64,000 nt of DNA from an uncultured Olsenella sp. (GTDB taxonomy: Bacteria; Actinomycetota; Coriobacteriia; Coriobacteriales; Atopobiaceae): the NCBI GenBank assembly GCA_900548775.1, contig URLM01000001.1:68736-132735 (forward strand). Direction: 5' to 3'. Below are positions 9,399-17,619 of the stretch, piece after piece (within the stretch, counting starts at the first letter, position 1; each line of letters opens with the position of its first letter). Both the position numbers and the translations under genes were made by a program. The notes under the pieces are model-generated. The model searched no databases, was not told where the DNA came from, and was given only the letters and a program-made list of their open reading frames with translations.

Positions 9399-9644
9399 AT
9401 GTACGAGATTGCCGACAGACTCGTGGGAAAGGTCCTCCGCAAGCTGAGGATGGAGTCCGGCCTGAAGCAGAATCAGGTCGCGGATCGACTTGGCACCAGC
9501 CAGTCCATGATCTCGAAGTTCGAGTCTGGCGAGCGCTCGCTCCACCTGGGCGAGGTCTATGCCTATGCCGAGGCGCTAGGTACCTCTCCCCAGCGCATCC
9601 TGCGCGAGGTGTGGGAAAGCCGAAATCCCCCGCACGGCAACTGA
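9399..9644 (+). CDS. XRE-family helix-turn-helix regulator
   Basis: An 81-residue protein that is almost entirely one XRE/Cro-type DNA-binding domain: LRKLRMESGLKQNQVADRLGTSQSMISKFESGERS covers helices 1-4, with the recognition helix at SQSMISKFE. There is no sensor domain, so it probably acts as a small repressor or as an antitoxin-like regulator. The gene is divergent from the small TTG-start gene at 9087-9308. No toxin-like partner is recognisable. The start is fixed by the promoter spacing and the absence of an upstream ribosome site. Confidence 0.85.
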   Translation: MYEIADRLVGKVLRKLRMESGLKQNQVADRLGTSQSMISKFESGERSLHLGEVYAYAEALGTSPQRILREVWESRNPPHGN

Positions 9645-9746
9645 GGCCAGGAGCCCAGAGATTACGCTCCTCGACGCAGCCGGTTACCGACCGCGCTACC
9701 CTAAGCTGGGAAGCCACCAGGCATCGGGCGATTCACGGGGAGCCGC

Positions 9747-10160
9747 ATGGACAGGGGAACACACGCCACGGGAACGCGGCTCATGCGCATAGCCGATGCA
9801 CAGCGCCTCATTGATAGCACCGCCGATCCCCTCCCCCATCTGCTCACGCCCGCAGAGCTTGCACAGGCAACGGCGCGCGAGAACCCCGCCGAGTACGTTG
9901 CCGGGCACCTCGCCGCAAAACGCGCGGCGCAAGACGCCCTGTCGCAGCTTCTTCCTGCGGGAATGCCCGTCGATCCCCTCCAGATCGAGACGACTGACGC
10001 GCCATCGGGCGCACCTGCCTGCACAGTCACTGGAGGCCTGGCGGCCGCCATGGCGGCACGCGGCATAGGAGCGCCGCGAATCTCCATCACAAACGAGGCC
10101 GGCACGGCGCTGGCAACAGCCGTCGCCTGGTCCCCCGCCTTAGGGGGCGAGGAGGCGTGA
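9747..10160 (+). CDS. Degenerate holo-ACP synthase-like protein
   Basis: This 137-residue protein aligns by eye with holo-[acyl-carrier-protein] synthase along its length: GTRLMRIADAQRLI against the family GTDIVEIxRI, AGHLAAKRAAQDAL against AxRFAxKEAxxKAL, and PRISITNEAGTALATAVA against the HVSLSHE...A region. The two Mg-binding acids of AcpS, Asp in GTDI and Glu in AxKEA, are Arg11 and Arg59 here, so normal phosphopantetheinyl transfer looks impossible. It may be a regulatory or structural paralogue. The ATG follows GGGGAGCCGC. It overlaps the next gene by 4 bp (GTGA), so translation is coupled. It is not a frameshifted pseudogene, as the frame is intact. Confidence 0.65.
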   Translation: MDRGTHATGTRLMRIADAQRLIDSTADPLPHLLTPAELAQATARENPAEYVAGHLAAKRAAQDALSQLLPAGMPVDPLQIETTDAPSGAPACTVTGGLAAAMAARGIGAPRISITNEAGTALATAVAWSPALGGEEA

Positions 10161-11191
10161 TCTTTGACCAGCCGCTTGCCATAGGTGGCCTCACGCTCAA
10201 GAACCGCCTGGTCATGGTGCCCGTTGCCACGGGAAAGGCAGACGCACGCGGAGAGATTACCCAGGCACTCTGCGAGCACTATGCCGCACGTGCGCGCGGA
10301 GGCCACCTTGGTCTCGTCGAGTGCGGGCATCACTATGTCTGCGAGGAGGGTCGCGCCACCGCGCGCCAGGCATCCATCGCGAGCGACGGGGACGTCGAGG
10401 GCCTCAGGCGCGAGGCCGCAGCCGTGCACGAGCAGGACACGCCCGTATTTGTGCAGCTCTCGCATGCGGGGTCTGCCGCAACGCAGGAGCTCACGGGCTC
10501 GCAGCCCCTGGCACCTTCTGCCGTCACCTGCCCCGGGGCAAAGGTGGGACACCCCCTTCCCCGCCCCATGGACGCAGACGACATCGCCCGCGTACCTCAG
10601 CTCTTCTCGGCCGCGGCACGCCGTGCCCGTGCGGCGGGCTTCGACGGCGTCGAGATACACGCAGCCCACGGGTACCTCTTGGACCAGTTCCTCTCGCCCC
10701 TCACCAACCATCGGCGCGATTCCTACGGCGGCCCGCTTGAGAACCGAGCCCGCCTCCTCGTGGAGGTCATCTCCGCGGTCCGCGCCGAGCTTCCGTCGGG
10801 CTACCCGGTCTCCGTGCGCCTGGGCGGCTGCGACTACCTCCCCGAAGGCAACACCATCGCCGATGCCGTCGAGCTGGCACGCATGGCGGAGGCAGCCGGC
10901 GCAAGCCTCATCTCGGTCTCGGGCGGCATGTGCTACTACGGGAGACCCGGCTTCGAGGACACCCCCGGTTGGTTCTCGGACTCTTCGACCCCCATCCGTG
11001 CGGCCGTGTCAGTGCCGGTGCTCCTGGCGGGCGGCATCCGGACGGGCGCCGCCGCGGAGTCCCTCCTCGAGCAGGGCGCCTGCGACCTTGCAGGCATTGG
11101 TCGTGCGATACTGAACAGGCCCGCGTTGGCACGGCGCGAGACCACCAAGCTCCGCGCTGCTTGCGACCGTGCGGCGGCATCCCAAAGATAG
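10157..11191 (+). CDS. Old Yellow Enzyme-type NADH:flavin oxidoreductase
   Basis: FMN-dependent ene-reductase-like TIM barrel of 344 residues. Visible family motifs are NRLVMVPVAT near the N-terminus, LSHAG, the substrate/flavin motif EIHAAHGYLLDQFLSP, and RDSYGGPLENRARLL. The phosphate-binding end of the barrel is VPVLLAGGIRTG...DLAGIGRAIL. It lacks the C-terminal FeS/FAD domains of the larger 2,4-dienoyl-CoA reductase relatives. The start is GTG overlapping the preceding stop. The AcpS-like partner and the small unknown gene 29 bp downstream suggest one transcript. The substrate is unknown; a role on carrier-bound or CoA-bound enoyl substrates would only be a guess from the neighbour. Confidence 0.88.
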   Translation: MIFDQPLAIGGLTLKNRLVMVPVATGKADARGEITQALCEHYAARARGGHLGLVECGHHYVCEEGRATARQASIASDGDVEGLRREAAAVHEQDTPVFVQLSHAGSAATQELTGSQPLAPSAVTCPGAKVGHPLPRPMDADDIARVPQLFSAAARRARAAGFDGVEIHAAHGYLLDQFLSPLTNHRRDSYGGPLENRARLLVEVISAVRAELPSGYPVSVRLGGCDYLPEGNTIADAVELARMAEAAGASLISVSGGMCYYGRPGFEDTPGWFSDSSTPIRAAVSVPVLLAGGIRTGAAAESLLEQGACDLAGIGRAILNRPALARRETTKLRAACDRAAASQR

Positions 11192-11220
11192 CGAGCAGGC
11201 CGAAAGGCCGAGGAGGAAAG

Positions 11221-11505
11221 ATGGACGAGAGCGACATGAAGCTTGCGGAGCAGCTGCGCGAGCAGCTCGAGGCGAGCGGGGAGAAGACGGCGTTCGACAC
11301 GCCGGCGGCAGACGCGCAAGGAGGCGAGCAGGACGACGCCAGCAGCCTTGTGGAGGGGCCGTTCGCCCAAGCCATGGCAGCATACCGCCAGGCAAAGCGC
11401 TCGGGAGACGCCGAGGCCACGGCGGCCGCCGAACGCCACCTCCAGGACGTGGTGCGCGCCGAGCTTGCGGGCGGAGTCGAGCCCTGCTCGGGGGACGAGC
11501 GATGA
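11221..11505 (+). CDS. Small hypothetical protein upstream of DUF3516 helicase
   Basis: A 94-residue, Ala/Glu/Gln-rich acidic protein that I do not recognise. The ATG follows AGGAGGAAAG, a strong ribosome site. The sequence is mostly predicted helix with a disordered middle (TPAADAQGGEQDDASS) and a helical second half (FAQAMAAYRQAKRSGDAEAT). Its stop overlaps the helicase start (ATGA), so the two proteins are likely made together. Coupling and composition suggest a helicase partner or a stability factor, which is inference. Confidence 0.7.
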   Translation: MDESDMKLAEQLREQLEASGEKTAFDTPAADAQGGEQDDASSLVEGPFAQAMAAYRQAKRSGDAEATAAAERHLQDVVRAELAGGVEPCSGDER

Positions 11506-14099
11506 GCGCCGCCGCTGCCGGAGGCGCCTCCGAGCCCACCCCCGTCGACCTCGGTCCCAACGGGCCTGGCTCGCTGGGACGCCTCATCCCCTGGCCGGAC
11601 GACGAGACCTACCCCAACATCCCCGCCGAGGACGCGCTCGAGCTCTTCCTCGGGTGGGTCGAGTCGCGCGGCATGCAGCTCTGGGACCACCAGGAGGAGG
11701 CCCTTCTCGACCTTGCGTCAGGCGACCACGTGATCTTGGGCACCCCCACCGGCTCGGGCAAGAGCATGGTGGCCGTGGGCATGCTCTTCATAGCAAACTG
11801 CACGAACCGCCGCGCCTACTACACGGCACCCATAAAAGCGCTGGTCAGCGAGAAGTTCTTCAACCTGGTCGACCTTCTCGGCAAGGACAACGTGGGCATG
11901 ATCACGGGCGACGTGGTGATCAACAGCGATGCGCCCGTCATCTGCTGCACCGCCGAGATCCTTGCCCAGGACGCACTCCGCTTTGGCGAGCACGCCGACA
12001 TCGGCTGCGTGGCCATGGACGAGTTCCACTTCTACAGCGACCGCGATCGCGGCTGGGCCTGGCAGGTGCCGCTCCTTGCGCTTCCCCACACGCAGTTCCT
12101 TCTCATGTCAGCCACCCTGGGCGACGTCACGGACATCGCCAACGCGCTGGAGGAGCACACCGGACGCGCCGTCGACCAGGTGCTCGACGCACCACGGCCG
12201 GTGCCGCTCTCGTACGAGTTCGTCGAGACGCCGCTCGAGGGCACCGTGGAGCTGGCGCTTCGCGATGGTGACGCGCCTCTCTACATCGTGCACTTCTCGC
12301 AGGAGGCCGCCCTCAAGAGCGCGCAGGCGCTCTCGAGCTATGGCGTCTCCTCCAAGGAGCAGCGTGAGGCCCTGAAGGAAGCCGTCAAGGGGGTGCGCTT
12401 CACCACCACCTTTGGCAAGACCCTGAAGCGCCTCGTCCTCACGGGAGTGGGCGTGCACCACGCCGGCATGCTGCCGCGCTACCGGCTCCTGGTGGAGAAG
12501 CTCGCTCAGCAGGGACTGCTCCCCGTGATCTGCGGCACCGACACGCTCGGCGTGGGCATCAACGTCCCCATCCACACCGTGCTTCTCACCCAGCTCACCA
12601 AGTTCGACGGGCGCCACATGCGCCGCCTCAACGCGCGCGAGTTCCACCAGATTGCAGGTCGCGCAGGGCGTGCTGGCTTCGACACCGAAGGGCGCGTCAT
12701 CGCAGAGGCCACCGAGTACGACATCGAGCGTGCCAAGGCACTCGCCAAGGCCGGTGGCGACCCCAAGCGCGCCCGCAAGATCAAGGTGAAGACTCCGCCA
12801 TCGGACTTCGTGGGCTGGAACAAGCAGACCTTCGAGCGCCTCATCGCGGCGGAACCCGAAAAGCTCCGCCCGCGCCTGCGCATCACGCACTCCATGGTCC
12901 TCGCTGAGATCGAGCAGGGCGGGGACGCCTGGGCGCGCACGCACAAGCTCATAGAGGACTCGGCCCAGACCCCCGAGGAGAAGGCCGCCCTCTCGCAGCG
13001 CACCGACGAGGTCTTTGCGACCCTCATCGACGCCGGCGTGGTTGAGCGGCGCGAGGAGGACGGCACCACCTCCTACCTGCTCACCGTTGACCTCCCCGAG
13101 GACTTTGCCCTCGACCAGCCCCTCTCGCCGTTCCTTCTCGCCGCCATCGAGCTTCTGGACCCCGAGAGCGAGACCTACGCACTGGACCTCATCTCGATGG
13201 TCGAGGCCACGCTCGAGGACCCGCCGCAGATCCTGCGCGCACAGGAGCGGGAGGCACGCGGCGCGGCCATTGCCGCCATGAAGGCCGAGGGCATCGAGTA
13301 CGAGGAGCGCATGGAGCGCGCCCAGGAGGTCACCTACCCCAAGCCGCTCGAGGACCTTCTCGACGCCGCCTTCGCGGAGTACTGCGAGAAGGTCCCCTGG
13401 GCAAGCGACTACTGCCTGCGGCCAAAAAGCGTCCTGCGCGACATGGTCGAGACGGCAAGCGACTTCAAGACCTACATCGGCCGCTACAAGATCGCCCGCT
13501 CGGAGGGCACGCTGCTGCGATACCTCTCTGACGCCTACCGCGTGCTCGACCGCACGATTCCCGCCGAGAAGCGAGACGAGCGCCTGGACGACATCGTGAC
13601 CTGGCTCAGGCTCGTCGTGCGCACCACGGACTCCTCCCTCGTCGACGAGTGGGAGGGCACCGGAACCGAGGACGGCGCCGCGATTGCGGCGCCCAGCGTG
13701 GACGAGGTCGTCCACGACAGGCGCGGCCTCACCCTGCTCGTGCGAAACGCGCTCTTCGCCCGCGTGCGCCTGGCGGCGTTGGGGAAGGTCGAGGAGCTGG
13801 GCGACCTCGACGCAGACTGGGGCTACCGCTCCGTCGTGTGGCAGCAGGCGCTCGACGCCTTCCACGCCGAGCACGAGCAGGTCCTTCTCGACGCAGACGC
13901 CCGCTCCTCCGCCTACCTCGACATCGACGAGAAGGACGAGAAGACCTACCACGTCTGGCATGTGCACCAGGTGTTCCGCGACTCCGACGACGACCACGAC
14001 TTTGGCATCTGGGGCGACGTCGACCTCGATGCCACGCAGGACGAGGGCGCGGTGGTCTTCAAGGCCTACCGAGTGGGCTTCGTAGACACGGTCGCCTAG
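11502..14099 (+). CDS. DEAD/DEAH-box RNA helicase with DUF3516 C-terminus
   Basis: Predicted superfamily 2 helicase (Ski2/Mtr4-like core) of 865 residues, probably acting in RNA unwinding or decay. Motif I is GTPTGSGKS at residues 80-88, motif II DEFHFY, motif III SATLGD, and motif VI HQIAGRAGRAGFDTEG. HHAGMLPRYR and GVGINVPIHTVLLTQL are the Ski2-type motifs between them. The C-terminal half (from about 500) fits the actinobacterial DUF3516 domain. The length is normal for that group. It starts by ATGA overlap with the small gene upstream and is followed by a hairpin terminator. Confidence 0.92.
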   Translation: MSAAAAGGASEPTPVDLGPNGPGSLGRLIPWPDDETYPNIPAEDALELFLGWVESRGMQLWDHQEEALLDLASGDHVILGTPTGSGKSMVAVGMLFIANCTNRRAYYTAPIKALVSEKFFNLVDLLGKDNVGMITGDVVINSDAPVICCTAEILAQDALRFGEHADIGCVAMDEFHFYSDRDRGWAWQVPLLALPHTQFLLMSATLGDVTDIANALEEHTGRAVDQVLDAPRPVPLSYEFVETPLEGTVELALRDGDAPLYIVHFSQEAALKSAQALSSYGVSSKEQREALKEAVKGVRFTTTFGKTLKRLVLTGVGVHHAGMLPRYRLLVEKLAQQGLLPVICGTDTLGVGINVPIHTVLLTQLTKFDGRHMRRLNAREFHQIAGRAGRAGFDTEGRVIAEATEYDIERAKALAKAGGDPKRARKIKVKTPPSDFVGWNKQTFERLIAAEPEKLRPRLRITHSMVLAEIEQGGDAWARTHKLIEDSAQTPEEKAALSQRTDEVFATLIDAGVVERREEDGTTSYLLTVDLPEDFALDQPLSPFLLAAIELLDPESETYALDLISMVEATLEDPPQILRAQEREARGAAIAAMKAEGIEYEERMERAQEVTYPKPLEDLLDAAFAEYCEKVPWASDYCLRPKSVLRDMVETASDFKTYIGRYKIARSEGTLLRYLSDAYRVLDRTIPAEKRDERLDDIVTWLRLVVRTTDSSLVDEWEGTGTEDGAAIAAPSVDEVVHDRRGLTLLVRNALFARVRLAALGKVEELGDLDADWGYRSVVWQQALDAFHAEHEQVLLDADARSSAYLDIDEKDEKTYHVWHVHQVFRDSDDDHDFGIWGDVDLDATQDEGAVVFKAYRVGFVDTVA

Positions 14100-14116
14100 G
14101 CAATCTGCCGTTCAGG

Positions 14117-14144
14117 GGCGCGGGACGCACATCCCGCGCCTTTC
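14117..14144 (+). terminator. Terminator after helicase operon
   Basis: GGCGCGGGA and TCCCGCGCC form a 9-bp stem with a 6-nt loop followed by TTTCT. Confidence 0.8.
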
Positions 14145-14232
14145 TCGTCCGCGTGGGCGTCCAGGCGGGTAGAACCATTGCGTAGGGCAACGCGCGGGCG
14201 TTGTCCCCGGCTTGCACACAAGGGAGGACACC

Positions 14233-14694
14233 ATGGCAGAGACAAACCAGACCTACCAGGACCTCGGGTACGACAAGATCTTTGTGTCGCTGGACGGAAC
14301 CGAGCGCCAGTCCAAGGTGCTCCACCGCGCCATCGTGATGGCTGCGAACGACAACGCAGAGCTCTACATTGGCCACGTGATCGACTCGACCGCACTCGAG
14401 ACCGCGGGCACCTATCCCGTCGACCTCATACCCTCTCTCGAGAAGGACTTCCGCGAGTCAATTGCCGATCAGGTTGCCGAGGCAGAGGCGGAGCCGCAAA
14501 TCAAGAGCGTCAAGGTCATCGTGAAGGCGGGGCGCATTCGCGAGACCCTGAAGGACGACATGCTGGACGTGATCAAGCCCGACCTCGTGATCTGCGGCGC
14601 GCGTGGGCTCTCGTCCATCAAGTACGCAATTCTCGGCTCCATTTCCACCTTCCTCACGCGTTCCACGACCTGCGACGTGCTCGTTGTGAAGTAG
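14233..14694 (+). CDS. Universal stress protein, UspA family
   Basis: Single-domain cytoplasmic Usp of 153 residues. The C-terminal ATP-binding signature GARGLSSIKYAILGS fits the family pattern G-2x-G-9x-G(S/T), so this is of the nucleotide-binding subgroup. The N-terminus DKIFVSLDGTERQSKVL gives the first strand and the Asp near the nucleotide. The ATG follows AGGGAGGACACC. It is a single-gene unit with terminators on both sides. Such proteins often bind ATP and affect survival under stress; nothing in the context narrows the role. Confidence 0.9.
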   Translation: MAETNQTYQDLGYDKIFVSLDGTERQSKVLHRAIVMAANDNAELYIGHVIDSTALETAGTYPVDLIPSLEKDFRESIADQVAEAEAEPQIKSVKVIVKAGRIRETLKDDMLDVIKPDLVICGARGLSSIKYAILGSISTFLTRSTTCDVLVVK

Positions 14695-14836
14695 CATGGC
14701 CTCGAAGCGCCTTTGACCGTTCACGGATTTCTTGGGTACCTTCGCGGCATCCCACATAAATCCCACAGCTTGTTCCACTCTCTGTGATCCAACTGCTCCT
14801 CTTTAGGATAATGGCTGGTAGATGGCGTACTTCTCA

Positions 14837-14867
14837 TTGCGGCCCCTCGTGCTCGGAGGGGCCGCAA
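14837..14867 (+). terminator. Strong hairpin between usp and the cell-wall hydrolase
   Basis: TTGCGGCCCCTC (14837-14848) and GAGGGGCCGCAA (14856-14867) pair perfectly over 12 bp with a 7-nt loop. It lies 140 bp past the usp stop and 127 bp before the next start. It could terminate usp or attenuate the hydrolase gene. A U-run is lacking (CCCTATAT follows). The rest of 14695-14993 shows no recognised riboswitch. Confidence 0.6.
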
Positions 14868-14993
14868 CCCTATATGACGACTTGAGACTTTTGCAGGAAA
14901 CGTGATACCTCACTTTTCGCGCTAAGGTTATCTAGCTGCGCTCTTGCCACATTTGCAGGCGCCTGCCCTATACATCGGCCACGGAGGTAACCT

Positions 14994-16112
14994 TTGTCGT
15001 TCTCGTCTACAGCCCGCACCGGAGTCCTTGCCATCGTGCTCGCTGGCGCCATGACGCTCGGCGTTGGGGCTGCAAAGCCTGCCGTCGCATGGGGCGAGAC
15101 GCTCGAGGACCTTCAGGCGAAGGTCGAGCAGACCAACGACGCGCTCAGCGCCGCAAACGACAAGGTTGCCCAGCTCCAGCAGCAGATTGATGACAACCAG
15201 CAGCGCATTTCCGAAATCGAGGCACAGCTTCCCGACGCGCGCGCCACGGCGGCGCAGAGCATCCGAGCCCAGTACAAGATGCAGCAGGGATCCCAGGGCC
15301 TCGTCGAGATGATCCTCTCGTCCGACAGCTTCTACGACTTCCTGTCTACCATCCAGTTCCTGGACTCCGTCACCTCGTACAACACCGACCAGATCCAGTC
15401 TCTCGTGGACCTCACCGACGAGCTCTCGAACACGCAGCTGGACCTCGATGCGCAGCTTGCCCAAGCCGAGACTGAGCGTCAGAACGCCCAGGACGCCCTC
15501 GATTCGGCAGTGGCAGCGCGTACGGCGCTGCAGCAGCAGATGGCCGAGGAGCAGGCAGCGCAGCAGGCTGAGGCCGAGGCGGCGCTGCAGCAGGCGGCGC
15601 AGAGCGAGGGCCAGACCTTCCAGACAGAGTCGGGTAACACGGCAACGGTCGAGGTGCCTCAGTCTTCCAGCAGCTCCTCCAGTAGTTCGGGCACAAGCGG
15701 CTCGAGTTCGAGCACAAGCGACTCCGCCGACGACGTCAACTGGCAGAACAGCAAGGACGGCTTCGTGGCACAGTGGGGCGCCCGCATCGACGCATATCTA
15801 GCCGGCTCCCCCCTTGCGGGCTACGGAAGCACCTTTGCCGCCGCCGCCTGGGACTACGGCGTTGATCCGCGGCTCTCTCCCGCCGTCTCCGCGGTTGAGA
15901 GCAGCAAGGGGCGTTACTGCGCCTATCCCCACAACGCCTGGGGCTGGGGCAGCGTGAGCTGGGGCAGCTGGGAGTCGGCAATCTACGCTCACACTGCAGG
16001 ACTTGCCTCCGGTTATGGCGGATACCTCACCTACGCGATGGCCAAGAAGTACTGCCCGCCCAATTCCTCGGCGTGGTATTCCTCCGTCGCCGCCAACATG
16101 GCGGCAATCTAG
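14994..16112 (+). CDS. Secreted peptidoglycan hydrolase: coiled coil plus lysozyme-like domain
   Basis: The 372-residue secreted protein starts with TTG after GGAGGT. Residues 1-32 are a signal peptide (GVLAIVLAGAMTLGVGAA, AVA|W cleavage). Residues about 35-200 form a long Gln/Ala-rich coiled coil like that of PcsB/FtsX-partner hydrolases. A Ser/Thr linker (about 223-245) follows. The C-terminal 120 residues look like a lysozyme/transglycosylase-like domain with the candidate catalytic Glu in LSPAVSAVESSKGRY and Trp-rich WGWGSVSWGSW. The coiled coil suggests control by a membrane partner such as FtsEX, which is not in the window. A CHAP domain, usual for PcsB, is absent. I infer a role in cell separation. 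Confidence 0.8.
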   Translation: MSFSSTARTGVLAIVLAGAMTLGVGAAKPAVAWGETLEDLQAKVEQTNDALSAANDKVAQLQQQIDDNQQRISEIEAQLPDARATAAQSIRAQYKMQQGSQGLVEMILSSDSFYDFLSTIQFLDSVTSYNTDQIQSLVDLTDELSNTQLDLDAQLAQAETERQNAQDALDSAVAARTALQQQMAEEQAAQQAEAEAALQQAAQSEGQTFQTESGNTATVEVPQSSSSSSSSSGTSGSSSSTSDSADDVNWQNSKDGFVAQWGARIDAYLAGSPLAGYGSTFAAAAWDYGVDPRLSPAVSAVESSKGRYCAYPHNAWGWGSVSWGSWESAIYAHTAGLASGYGGYLTYAMAKKYCPPNSSAWYSSVAANMAAI

Positions 16113-16204
16113 CGGCTGCCCCGAAGCACGCAGGCGTCCAGGGGACGGCAGTAGGGCAATTGGCTGTTTTTCGGGCGGTTTGAGCAGAGGCCGGCAATCG
16201 GTTT

Positions 16205-16449
16205 TGCATCGAACTCCGCTACGTTGCACTTTTTTCGGCACCGACTGCGCTGAACTGCCCTCCGTTACATGAGGTTTCCAGAAGGGCTCGAGTAGCGTAC
16301 CTATCATGCATACTACATATTGCATGTTACTTTCAATTAACCACTACATGTATTCGTCACTACTTGGGGCATCGCTAAAACCTCATGTAATGGAGGGCAG
16401 TTCGATGCAGCCGGGGCTGAATTAGTGCAACGAAGGGCAGTTCGATGCA
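16205..16449. repeat. 245-bp element with about 72-bp terminal inverted repeats
   Basis: The left arm (16205-16277) and right arm (16378-16449) are inverted copies with few mismatches. Each arm holds two tandem forms of a motif beginning TGCATCGAACTGCCCT, so four copies occur in all. The 100-bp centre is AT-rich, unlike the surrounding DNA, and encodes nothing. Layout resembles a MITE. No target-site duplication is obvious and no transposase is in the window. It fills most of the gap 16113-16468. Confidence 0.7.
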
Positions 16450-16468
16450 GCAGTCACGCCCCATCGGC

Positions 16469-17380
16469 CTACGCAGTGAGGTACACCATCGCAAGCACCA
16501 GCGCGAAGCCCGCTAGATCCGCTGCCGAAAAGCTCGTGCCAAGCCACAGCACCGAGGTAACCGTCGCCGTAAGCGGCTCGATGGTACCCAGAAGGCTCGC
16601 GCGCATCGACCCGGCATCCTTGACGCCCTGCAGATAGAGGGCATATGCACCAAAAGTGCCTACGACCACCATGAACACAAGCAGCGCAACGGCGGGCGCA
16701 TCAAACTGAGGCATGTGCTCCCAGGGACGATATGCCACGAGCAAGATGACGCCTGAAAAAAGAAACGCCAGCCCATTCACCACGAAGTTCCCCCACTTCG
16801 CAAGCTGACGGGCAGGCAGGATAGAAAGGCAGGCCGAGGCGGCGGCACAGAGAAGCCCCCACACGAGACCTCCCAGGGGAAGGCTGAGCTGCCCAGGATT
16901 GCCTCCGGTTGCCAGTAGATAGGTCCCTACTAGGGCAAAGACCACGCCCAACACCTCTCGACGCTTAGGCGCACGCCGCATCTTCACGCACACGTAGGTA
17001 AGGACGGCAAGCATCCCCAGGCTCTGCATGACCGTGGCAGTGGCGGAGTTAGTCCAGTGGATGGCCTCGAGATAAGCCACCTGAGAGAAGAGAATGGCTC
17101 CAAGGCTCACGCCAAAGATGCCCACCAGCGAGCGCGGGTCGTGCAGCACGCGAGTGACCTGCCCCTTATTGGTTATCCGCGCAGCAGCAAGGAAGAGCCA
17201 GCATGCCGCCAGCTCGCGGAAGCACGCGAGCCAAAGCGGATCGACCGCATAAGCGTCCATGAGAAGCTTTGAGGCGGTACCGTTGATGCCCCAGAAGGTG
17301 CCGCCAACGAGGGTGCAAACGACCCCGCGCAAAACGCGCTTGCGGCGCTGCTCGTCACTGAGCGGCATTTCCTCTGTCAT
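16469..17380 (-). CDS. EamA/DMT-family transporter
   Basis: Inner-membrane exporter or permease of the drug/metabolite superfamily, 303 residues with about ten hydrophobic segments and two EamA repeats (LRGVVCTLVGGTFWGINGT... and GLVWGLLCAAASACLS...). The second half carries the typical GTFGAYALYLQGV and IEPLTATVTSVLWLG segments. The ATG giving MTEEMPLSDE follows GAGGAC; extending upstream would run through the palindrome at 17405-17433. The substrate is unknown; relatives export amino acids or metabolites. It is divergent from the M16C protease gene. Confidence 0.88.
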   Translation of the reverse strand: MTEEMPLSDEQRRKRVLRGVVCTLVGGTFWGINGTASKLLMDAYAVDPLWLACFRELAACWLFLAAARITNKGQVTRVLHDPRSLVGIFGVSLGAILFSQVAYLEAIHWTNSATATVMQSLGMLAVLTYVCVKMRRAPKRREVLGVVFALVGTYLLATGGNPGQLSLPLGGLVWGLLCAAASACLSILPARQLAKWGNFVVNGLAFLFSGVILLVAYRPWEHMPQFDAPAVALLVFMVVVGTFGAYALYLQGVKDAGSMRASLLGTIEPLTATVTSVLWLGTSFSAADLAGFALVLAMVYLTA

Positions 17381-17404
17381 CAAACAGTCCTCGCCTTTCT
17401 CGGA

Positions 17405-17433
17405 TGAGACAAAGGAACTGTCCCTTTGTCTCA
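17405..17433. repeat. TGAGACAAAGG palindrome, copy 1
   Basis: A 29-nt inverted repeat, TGAGACAAAGG against CCTTTGTCTCA, in the divergent gap between the EamA and protease genes. The same palindrome recurs at 38228-38256 and in two forms near 43425-43494. Confidence 0.8.
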
Positions 17434-17619
17434 CTTGGCTCTCAGCGACATGTGATTCTACAGCGGAACGCCGCCGTGTCAGCGTTCCAGTCTGCATCCC
17501 CAAGAAAACGGGCACCATACCATGCGTGTTAAGCTTTTTCAGAACATCGGAATCGGCGGCTGCGAAAGCAGGCGGGCAGAAGCCCCACTCGAACTCACCC
17601 GCAGCCGCGAGGAGGAACC

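Noticed and set aside
9655..9720. tRNA-like stretch on the minus strand (contains AGCTTAGGGTAGCGCGGT)
   Set aside because: It resembles a D-arm, but no acceptor stem closes and there is no T-loop (GTTCRA) at the right distance.
12108..13997. Long open frame antisense to the helicase
   Set aside because: It mirrors the codon bias of the real gene, with no start site or domain. The same applies to antisense frames over asnS, the M16C protease, nrdD and the hydantoinase.
14695..14993. c-di-AMP (ydaO) riboswitch before the cell-wall hydrolase
   Set aside because: Such genes often carry one in actinobacteria, but I could not find the conserved core; only a simple hairpin is present.
16205..16449. 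Insertion sequence
   Set aside because: There are long inverted ends but only 100 bp inside and no transposase; at most a non-autonomous element.
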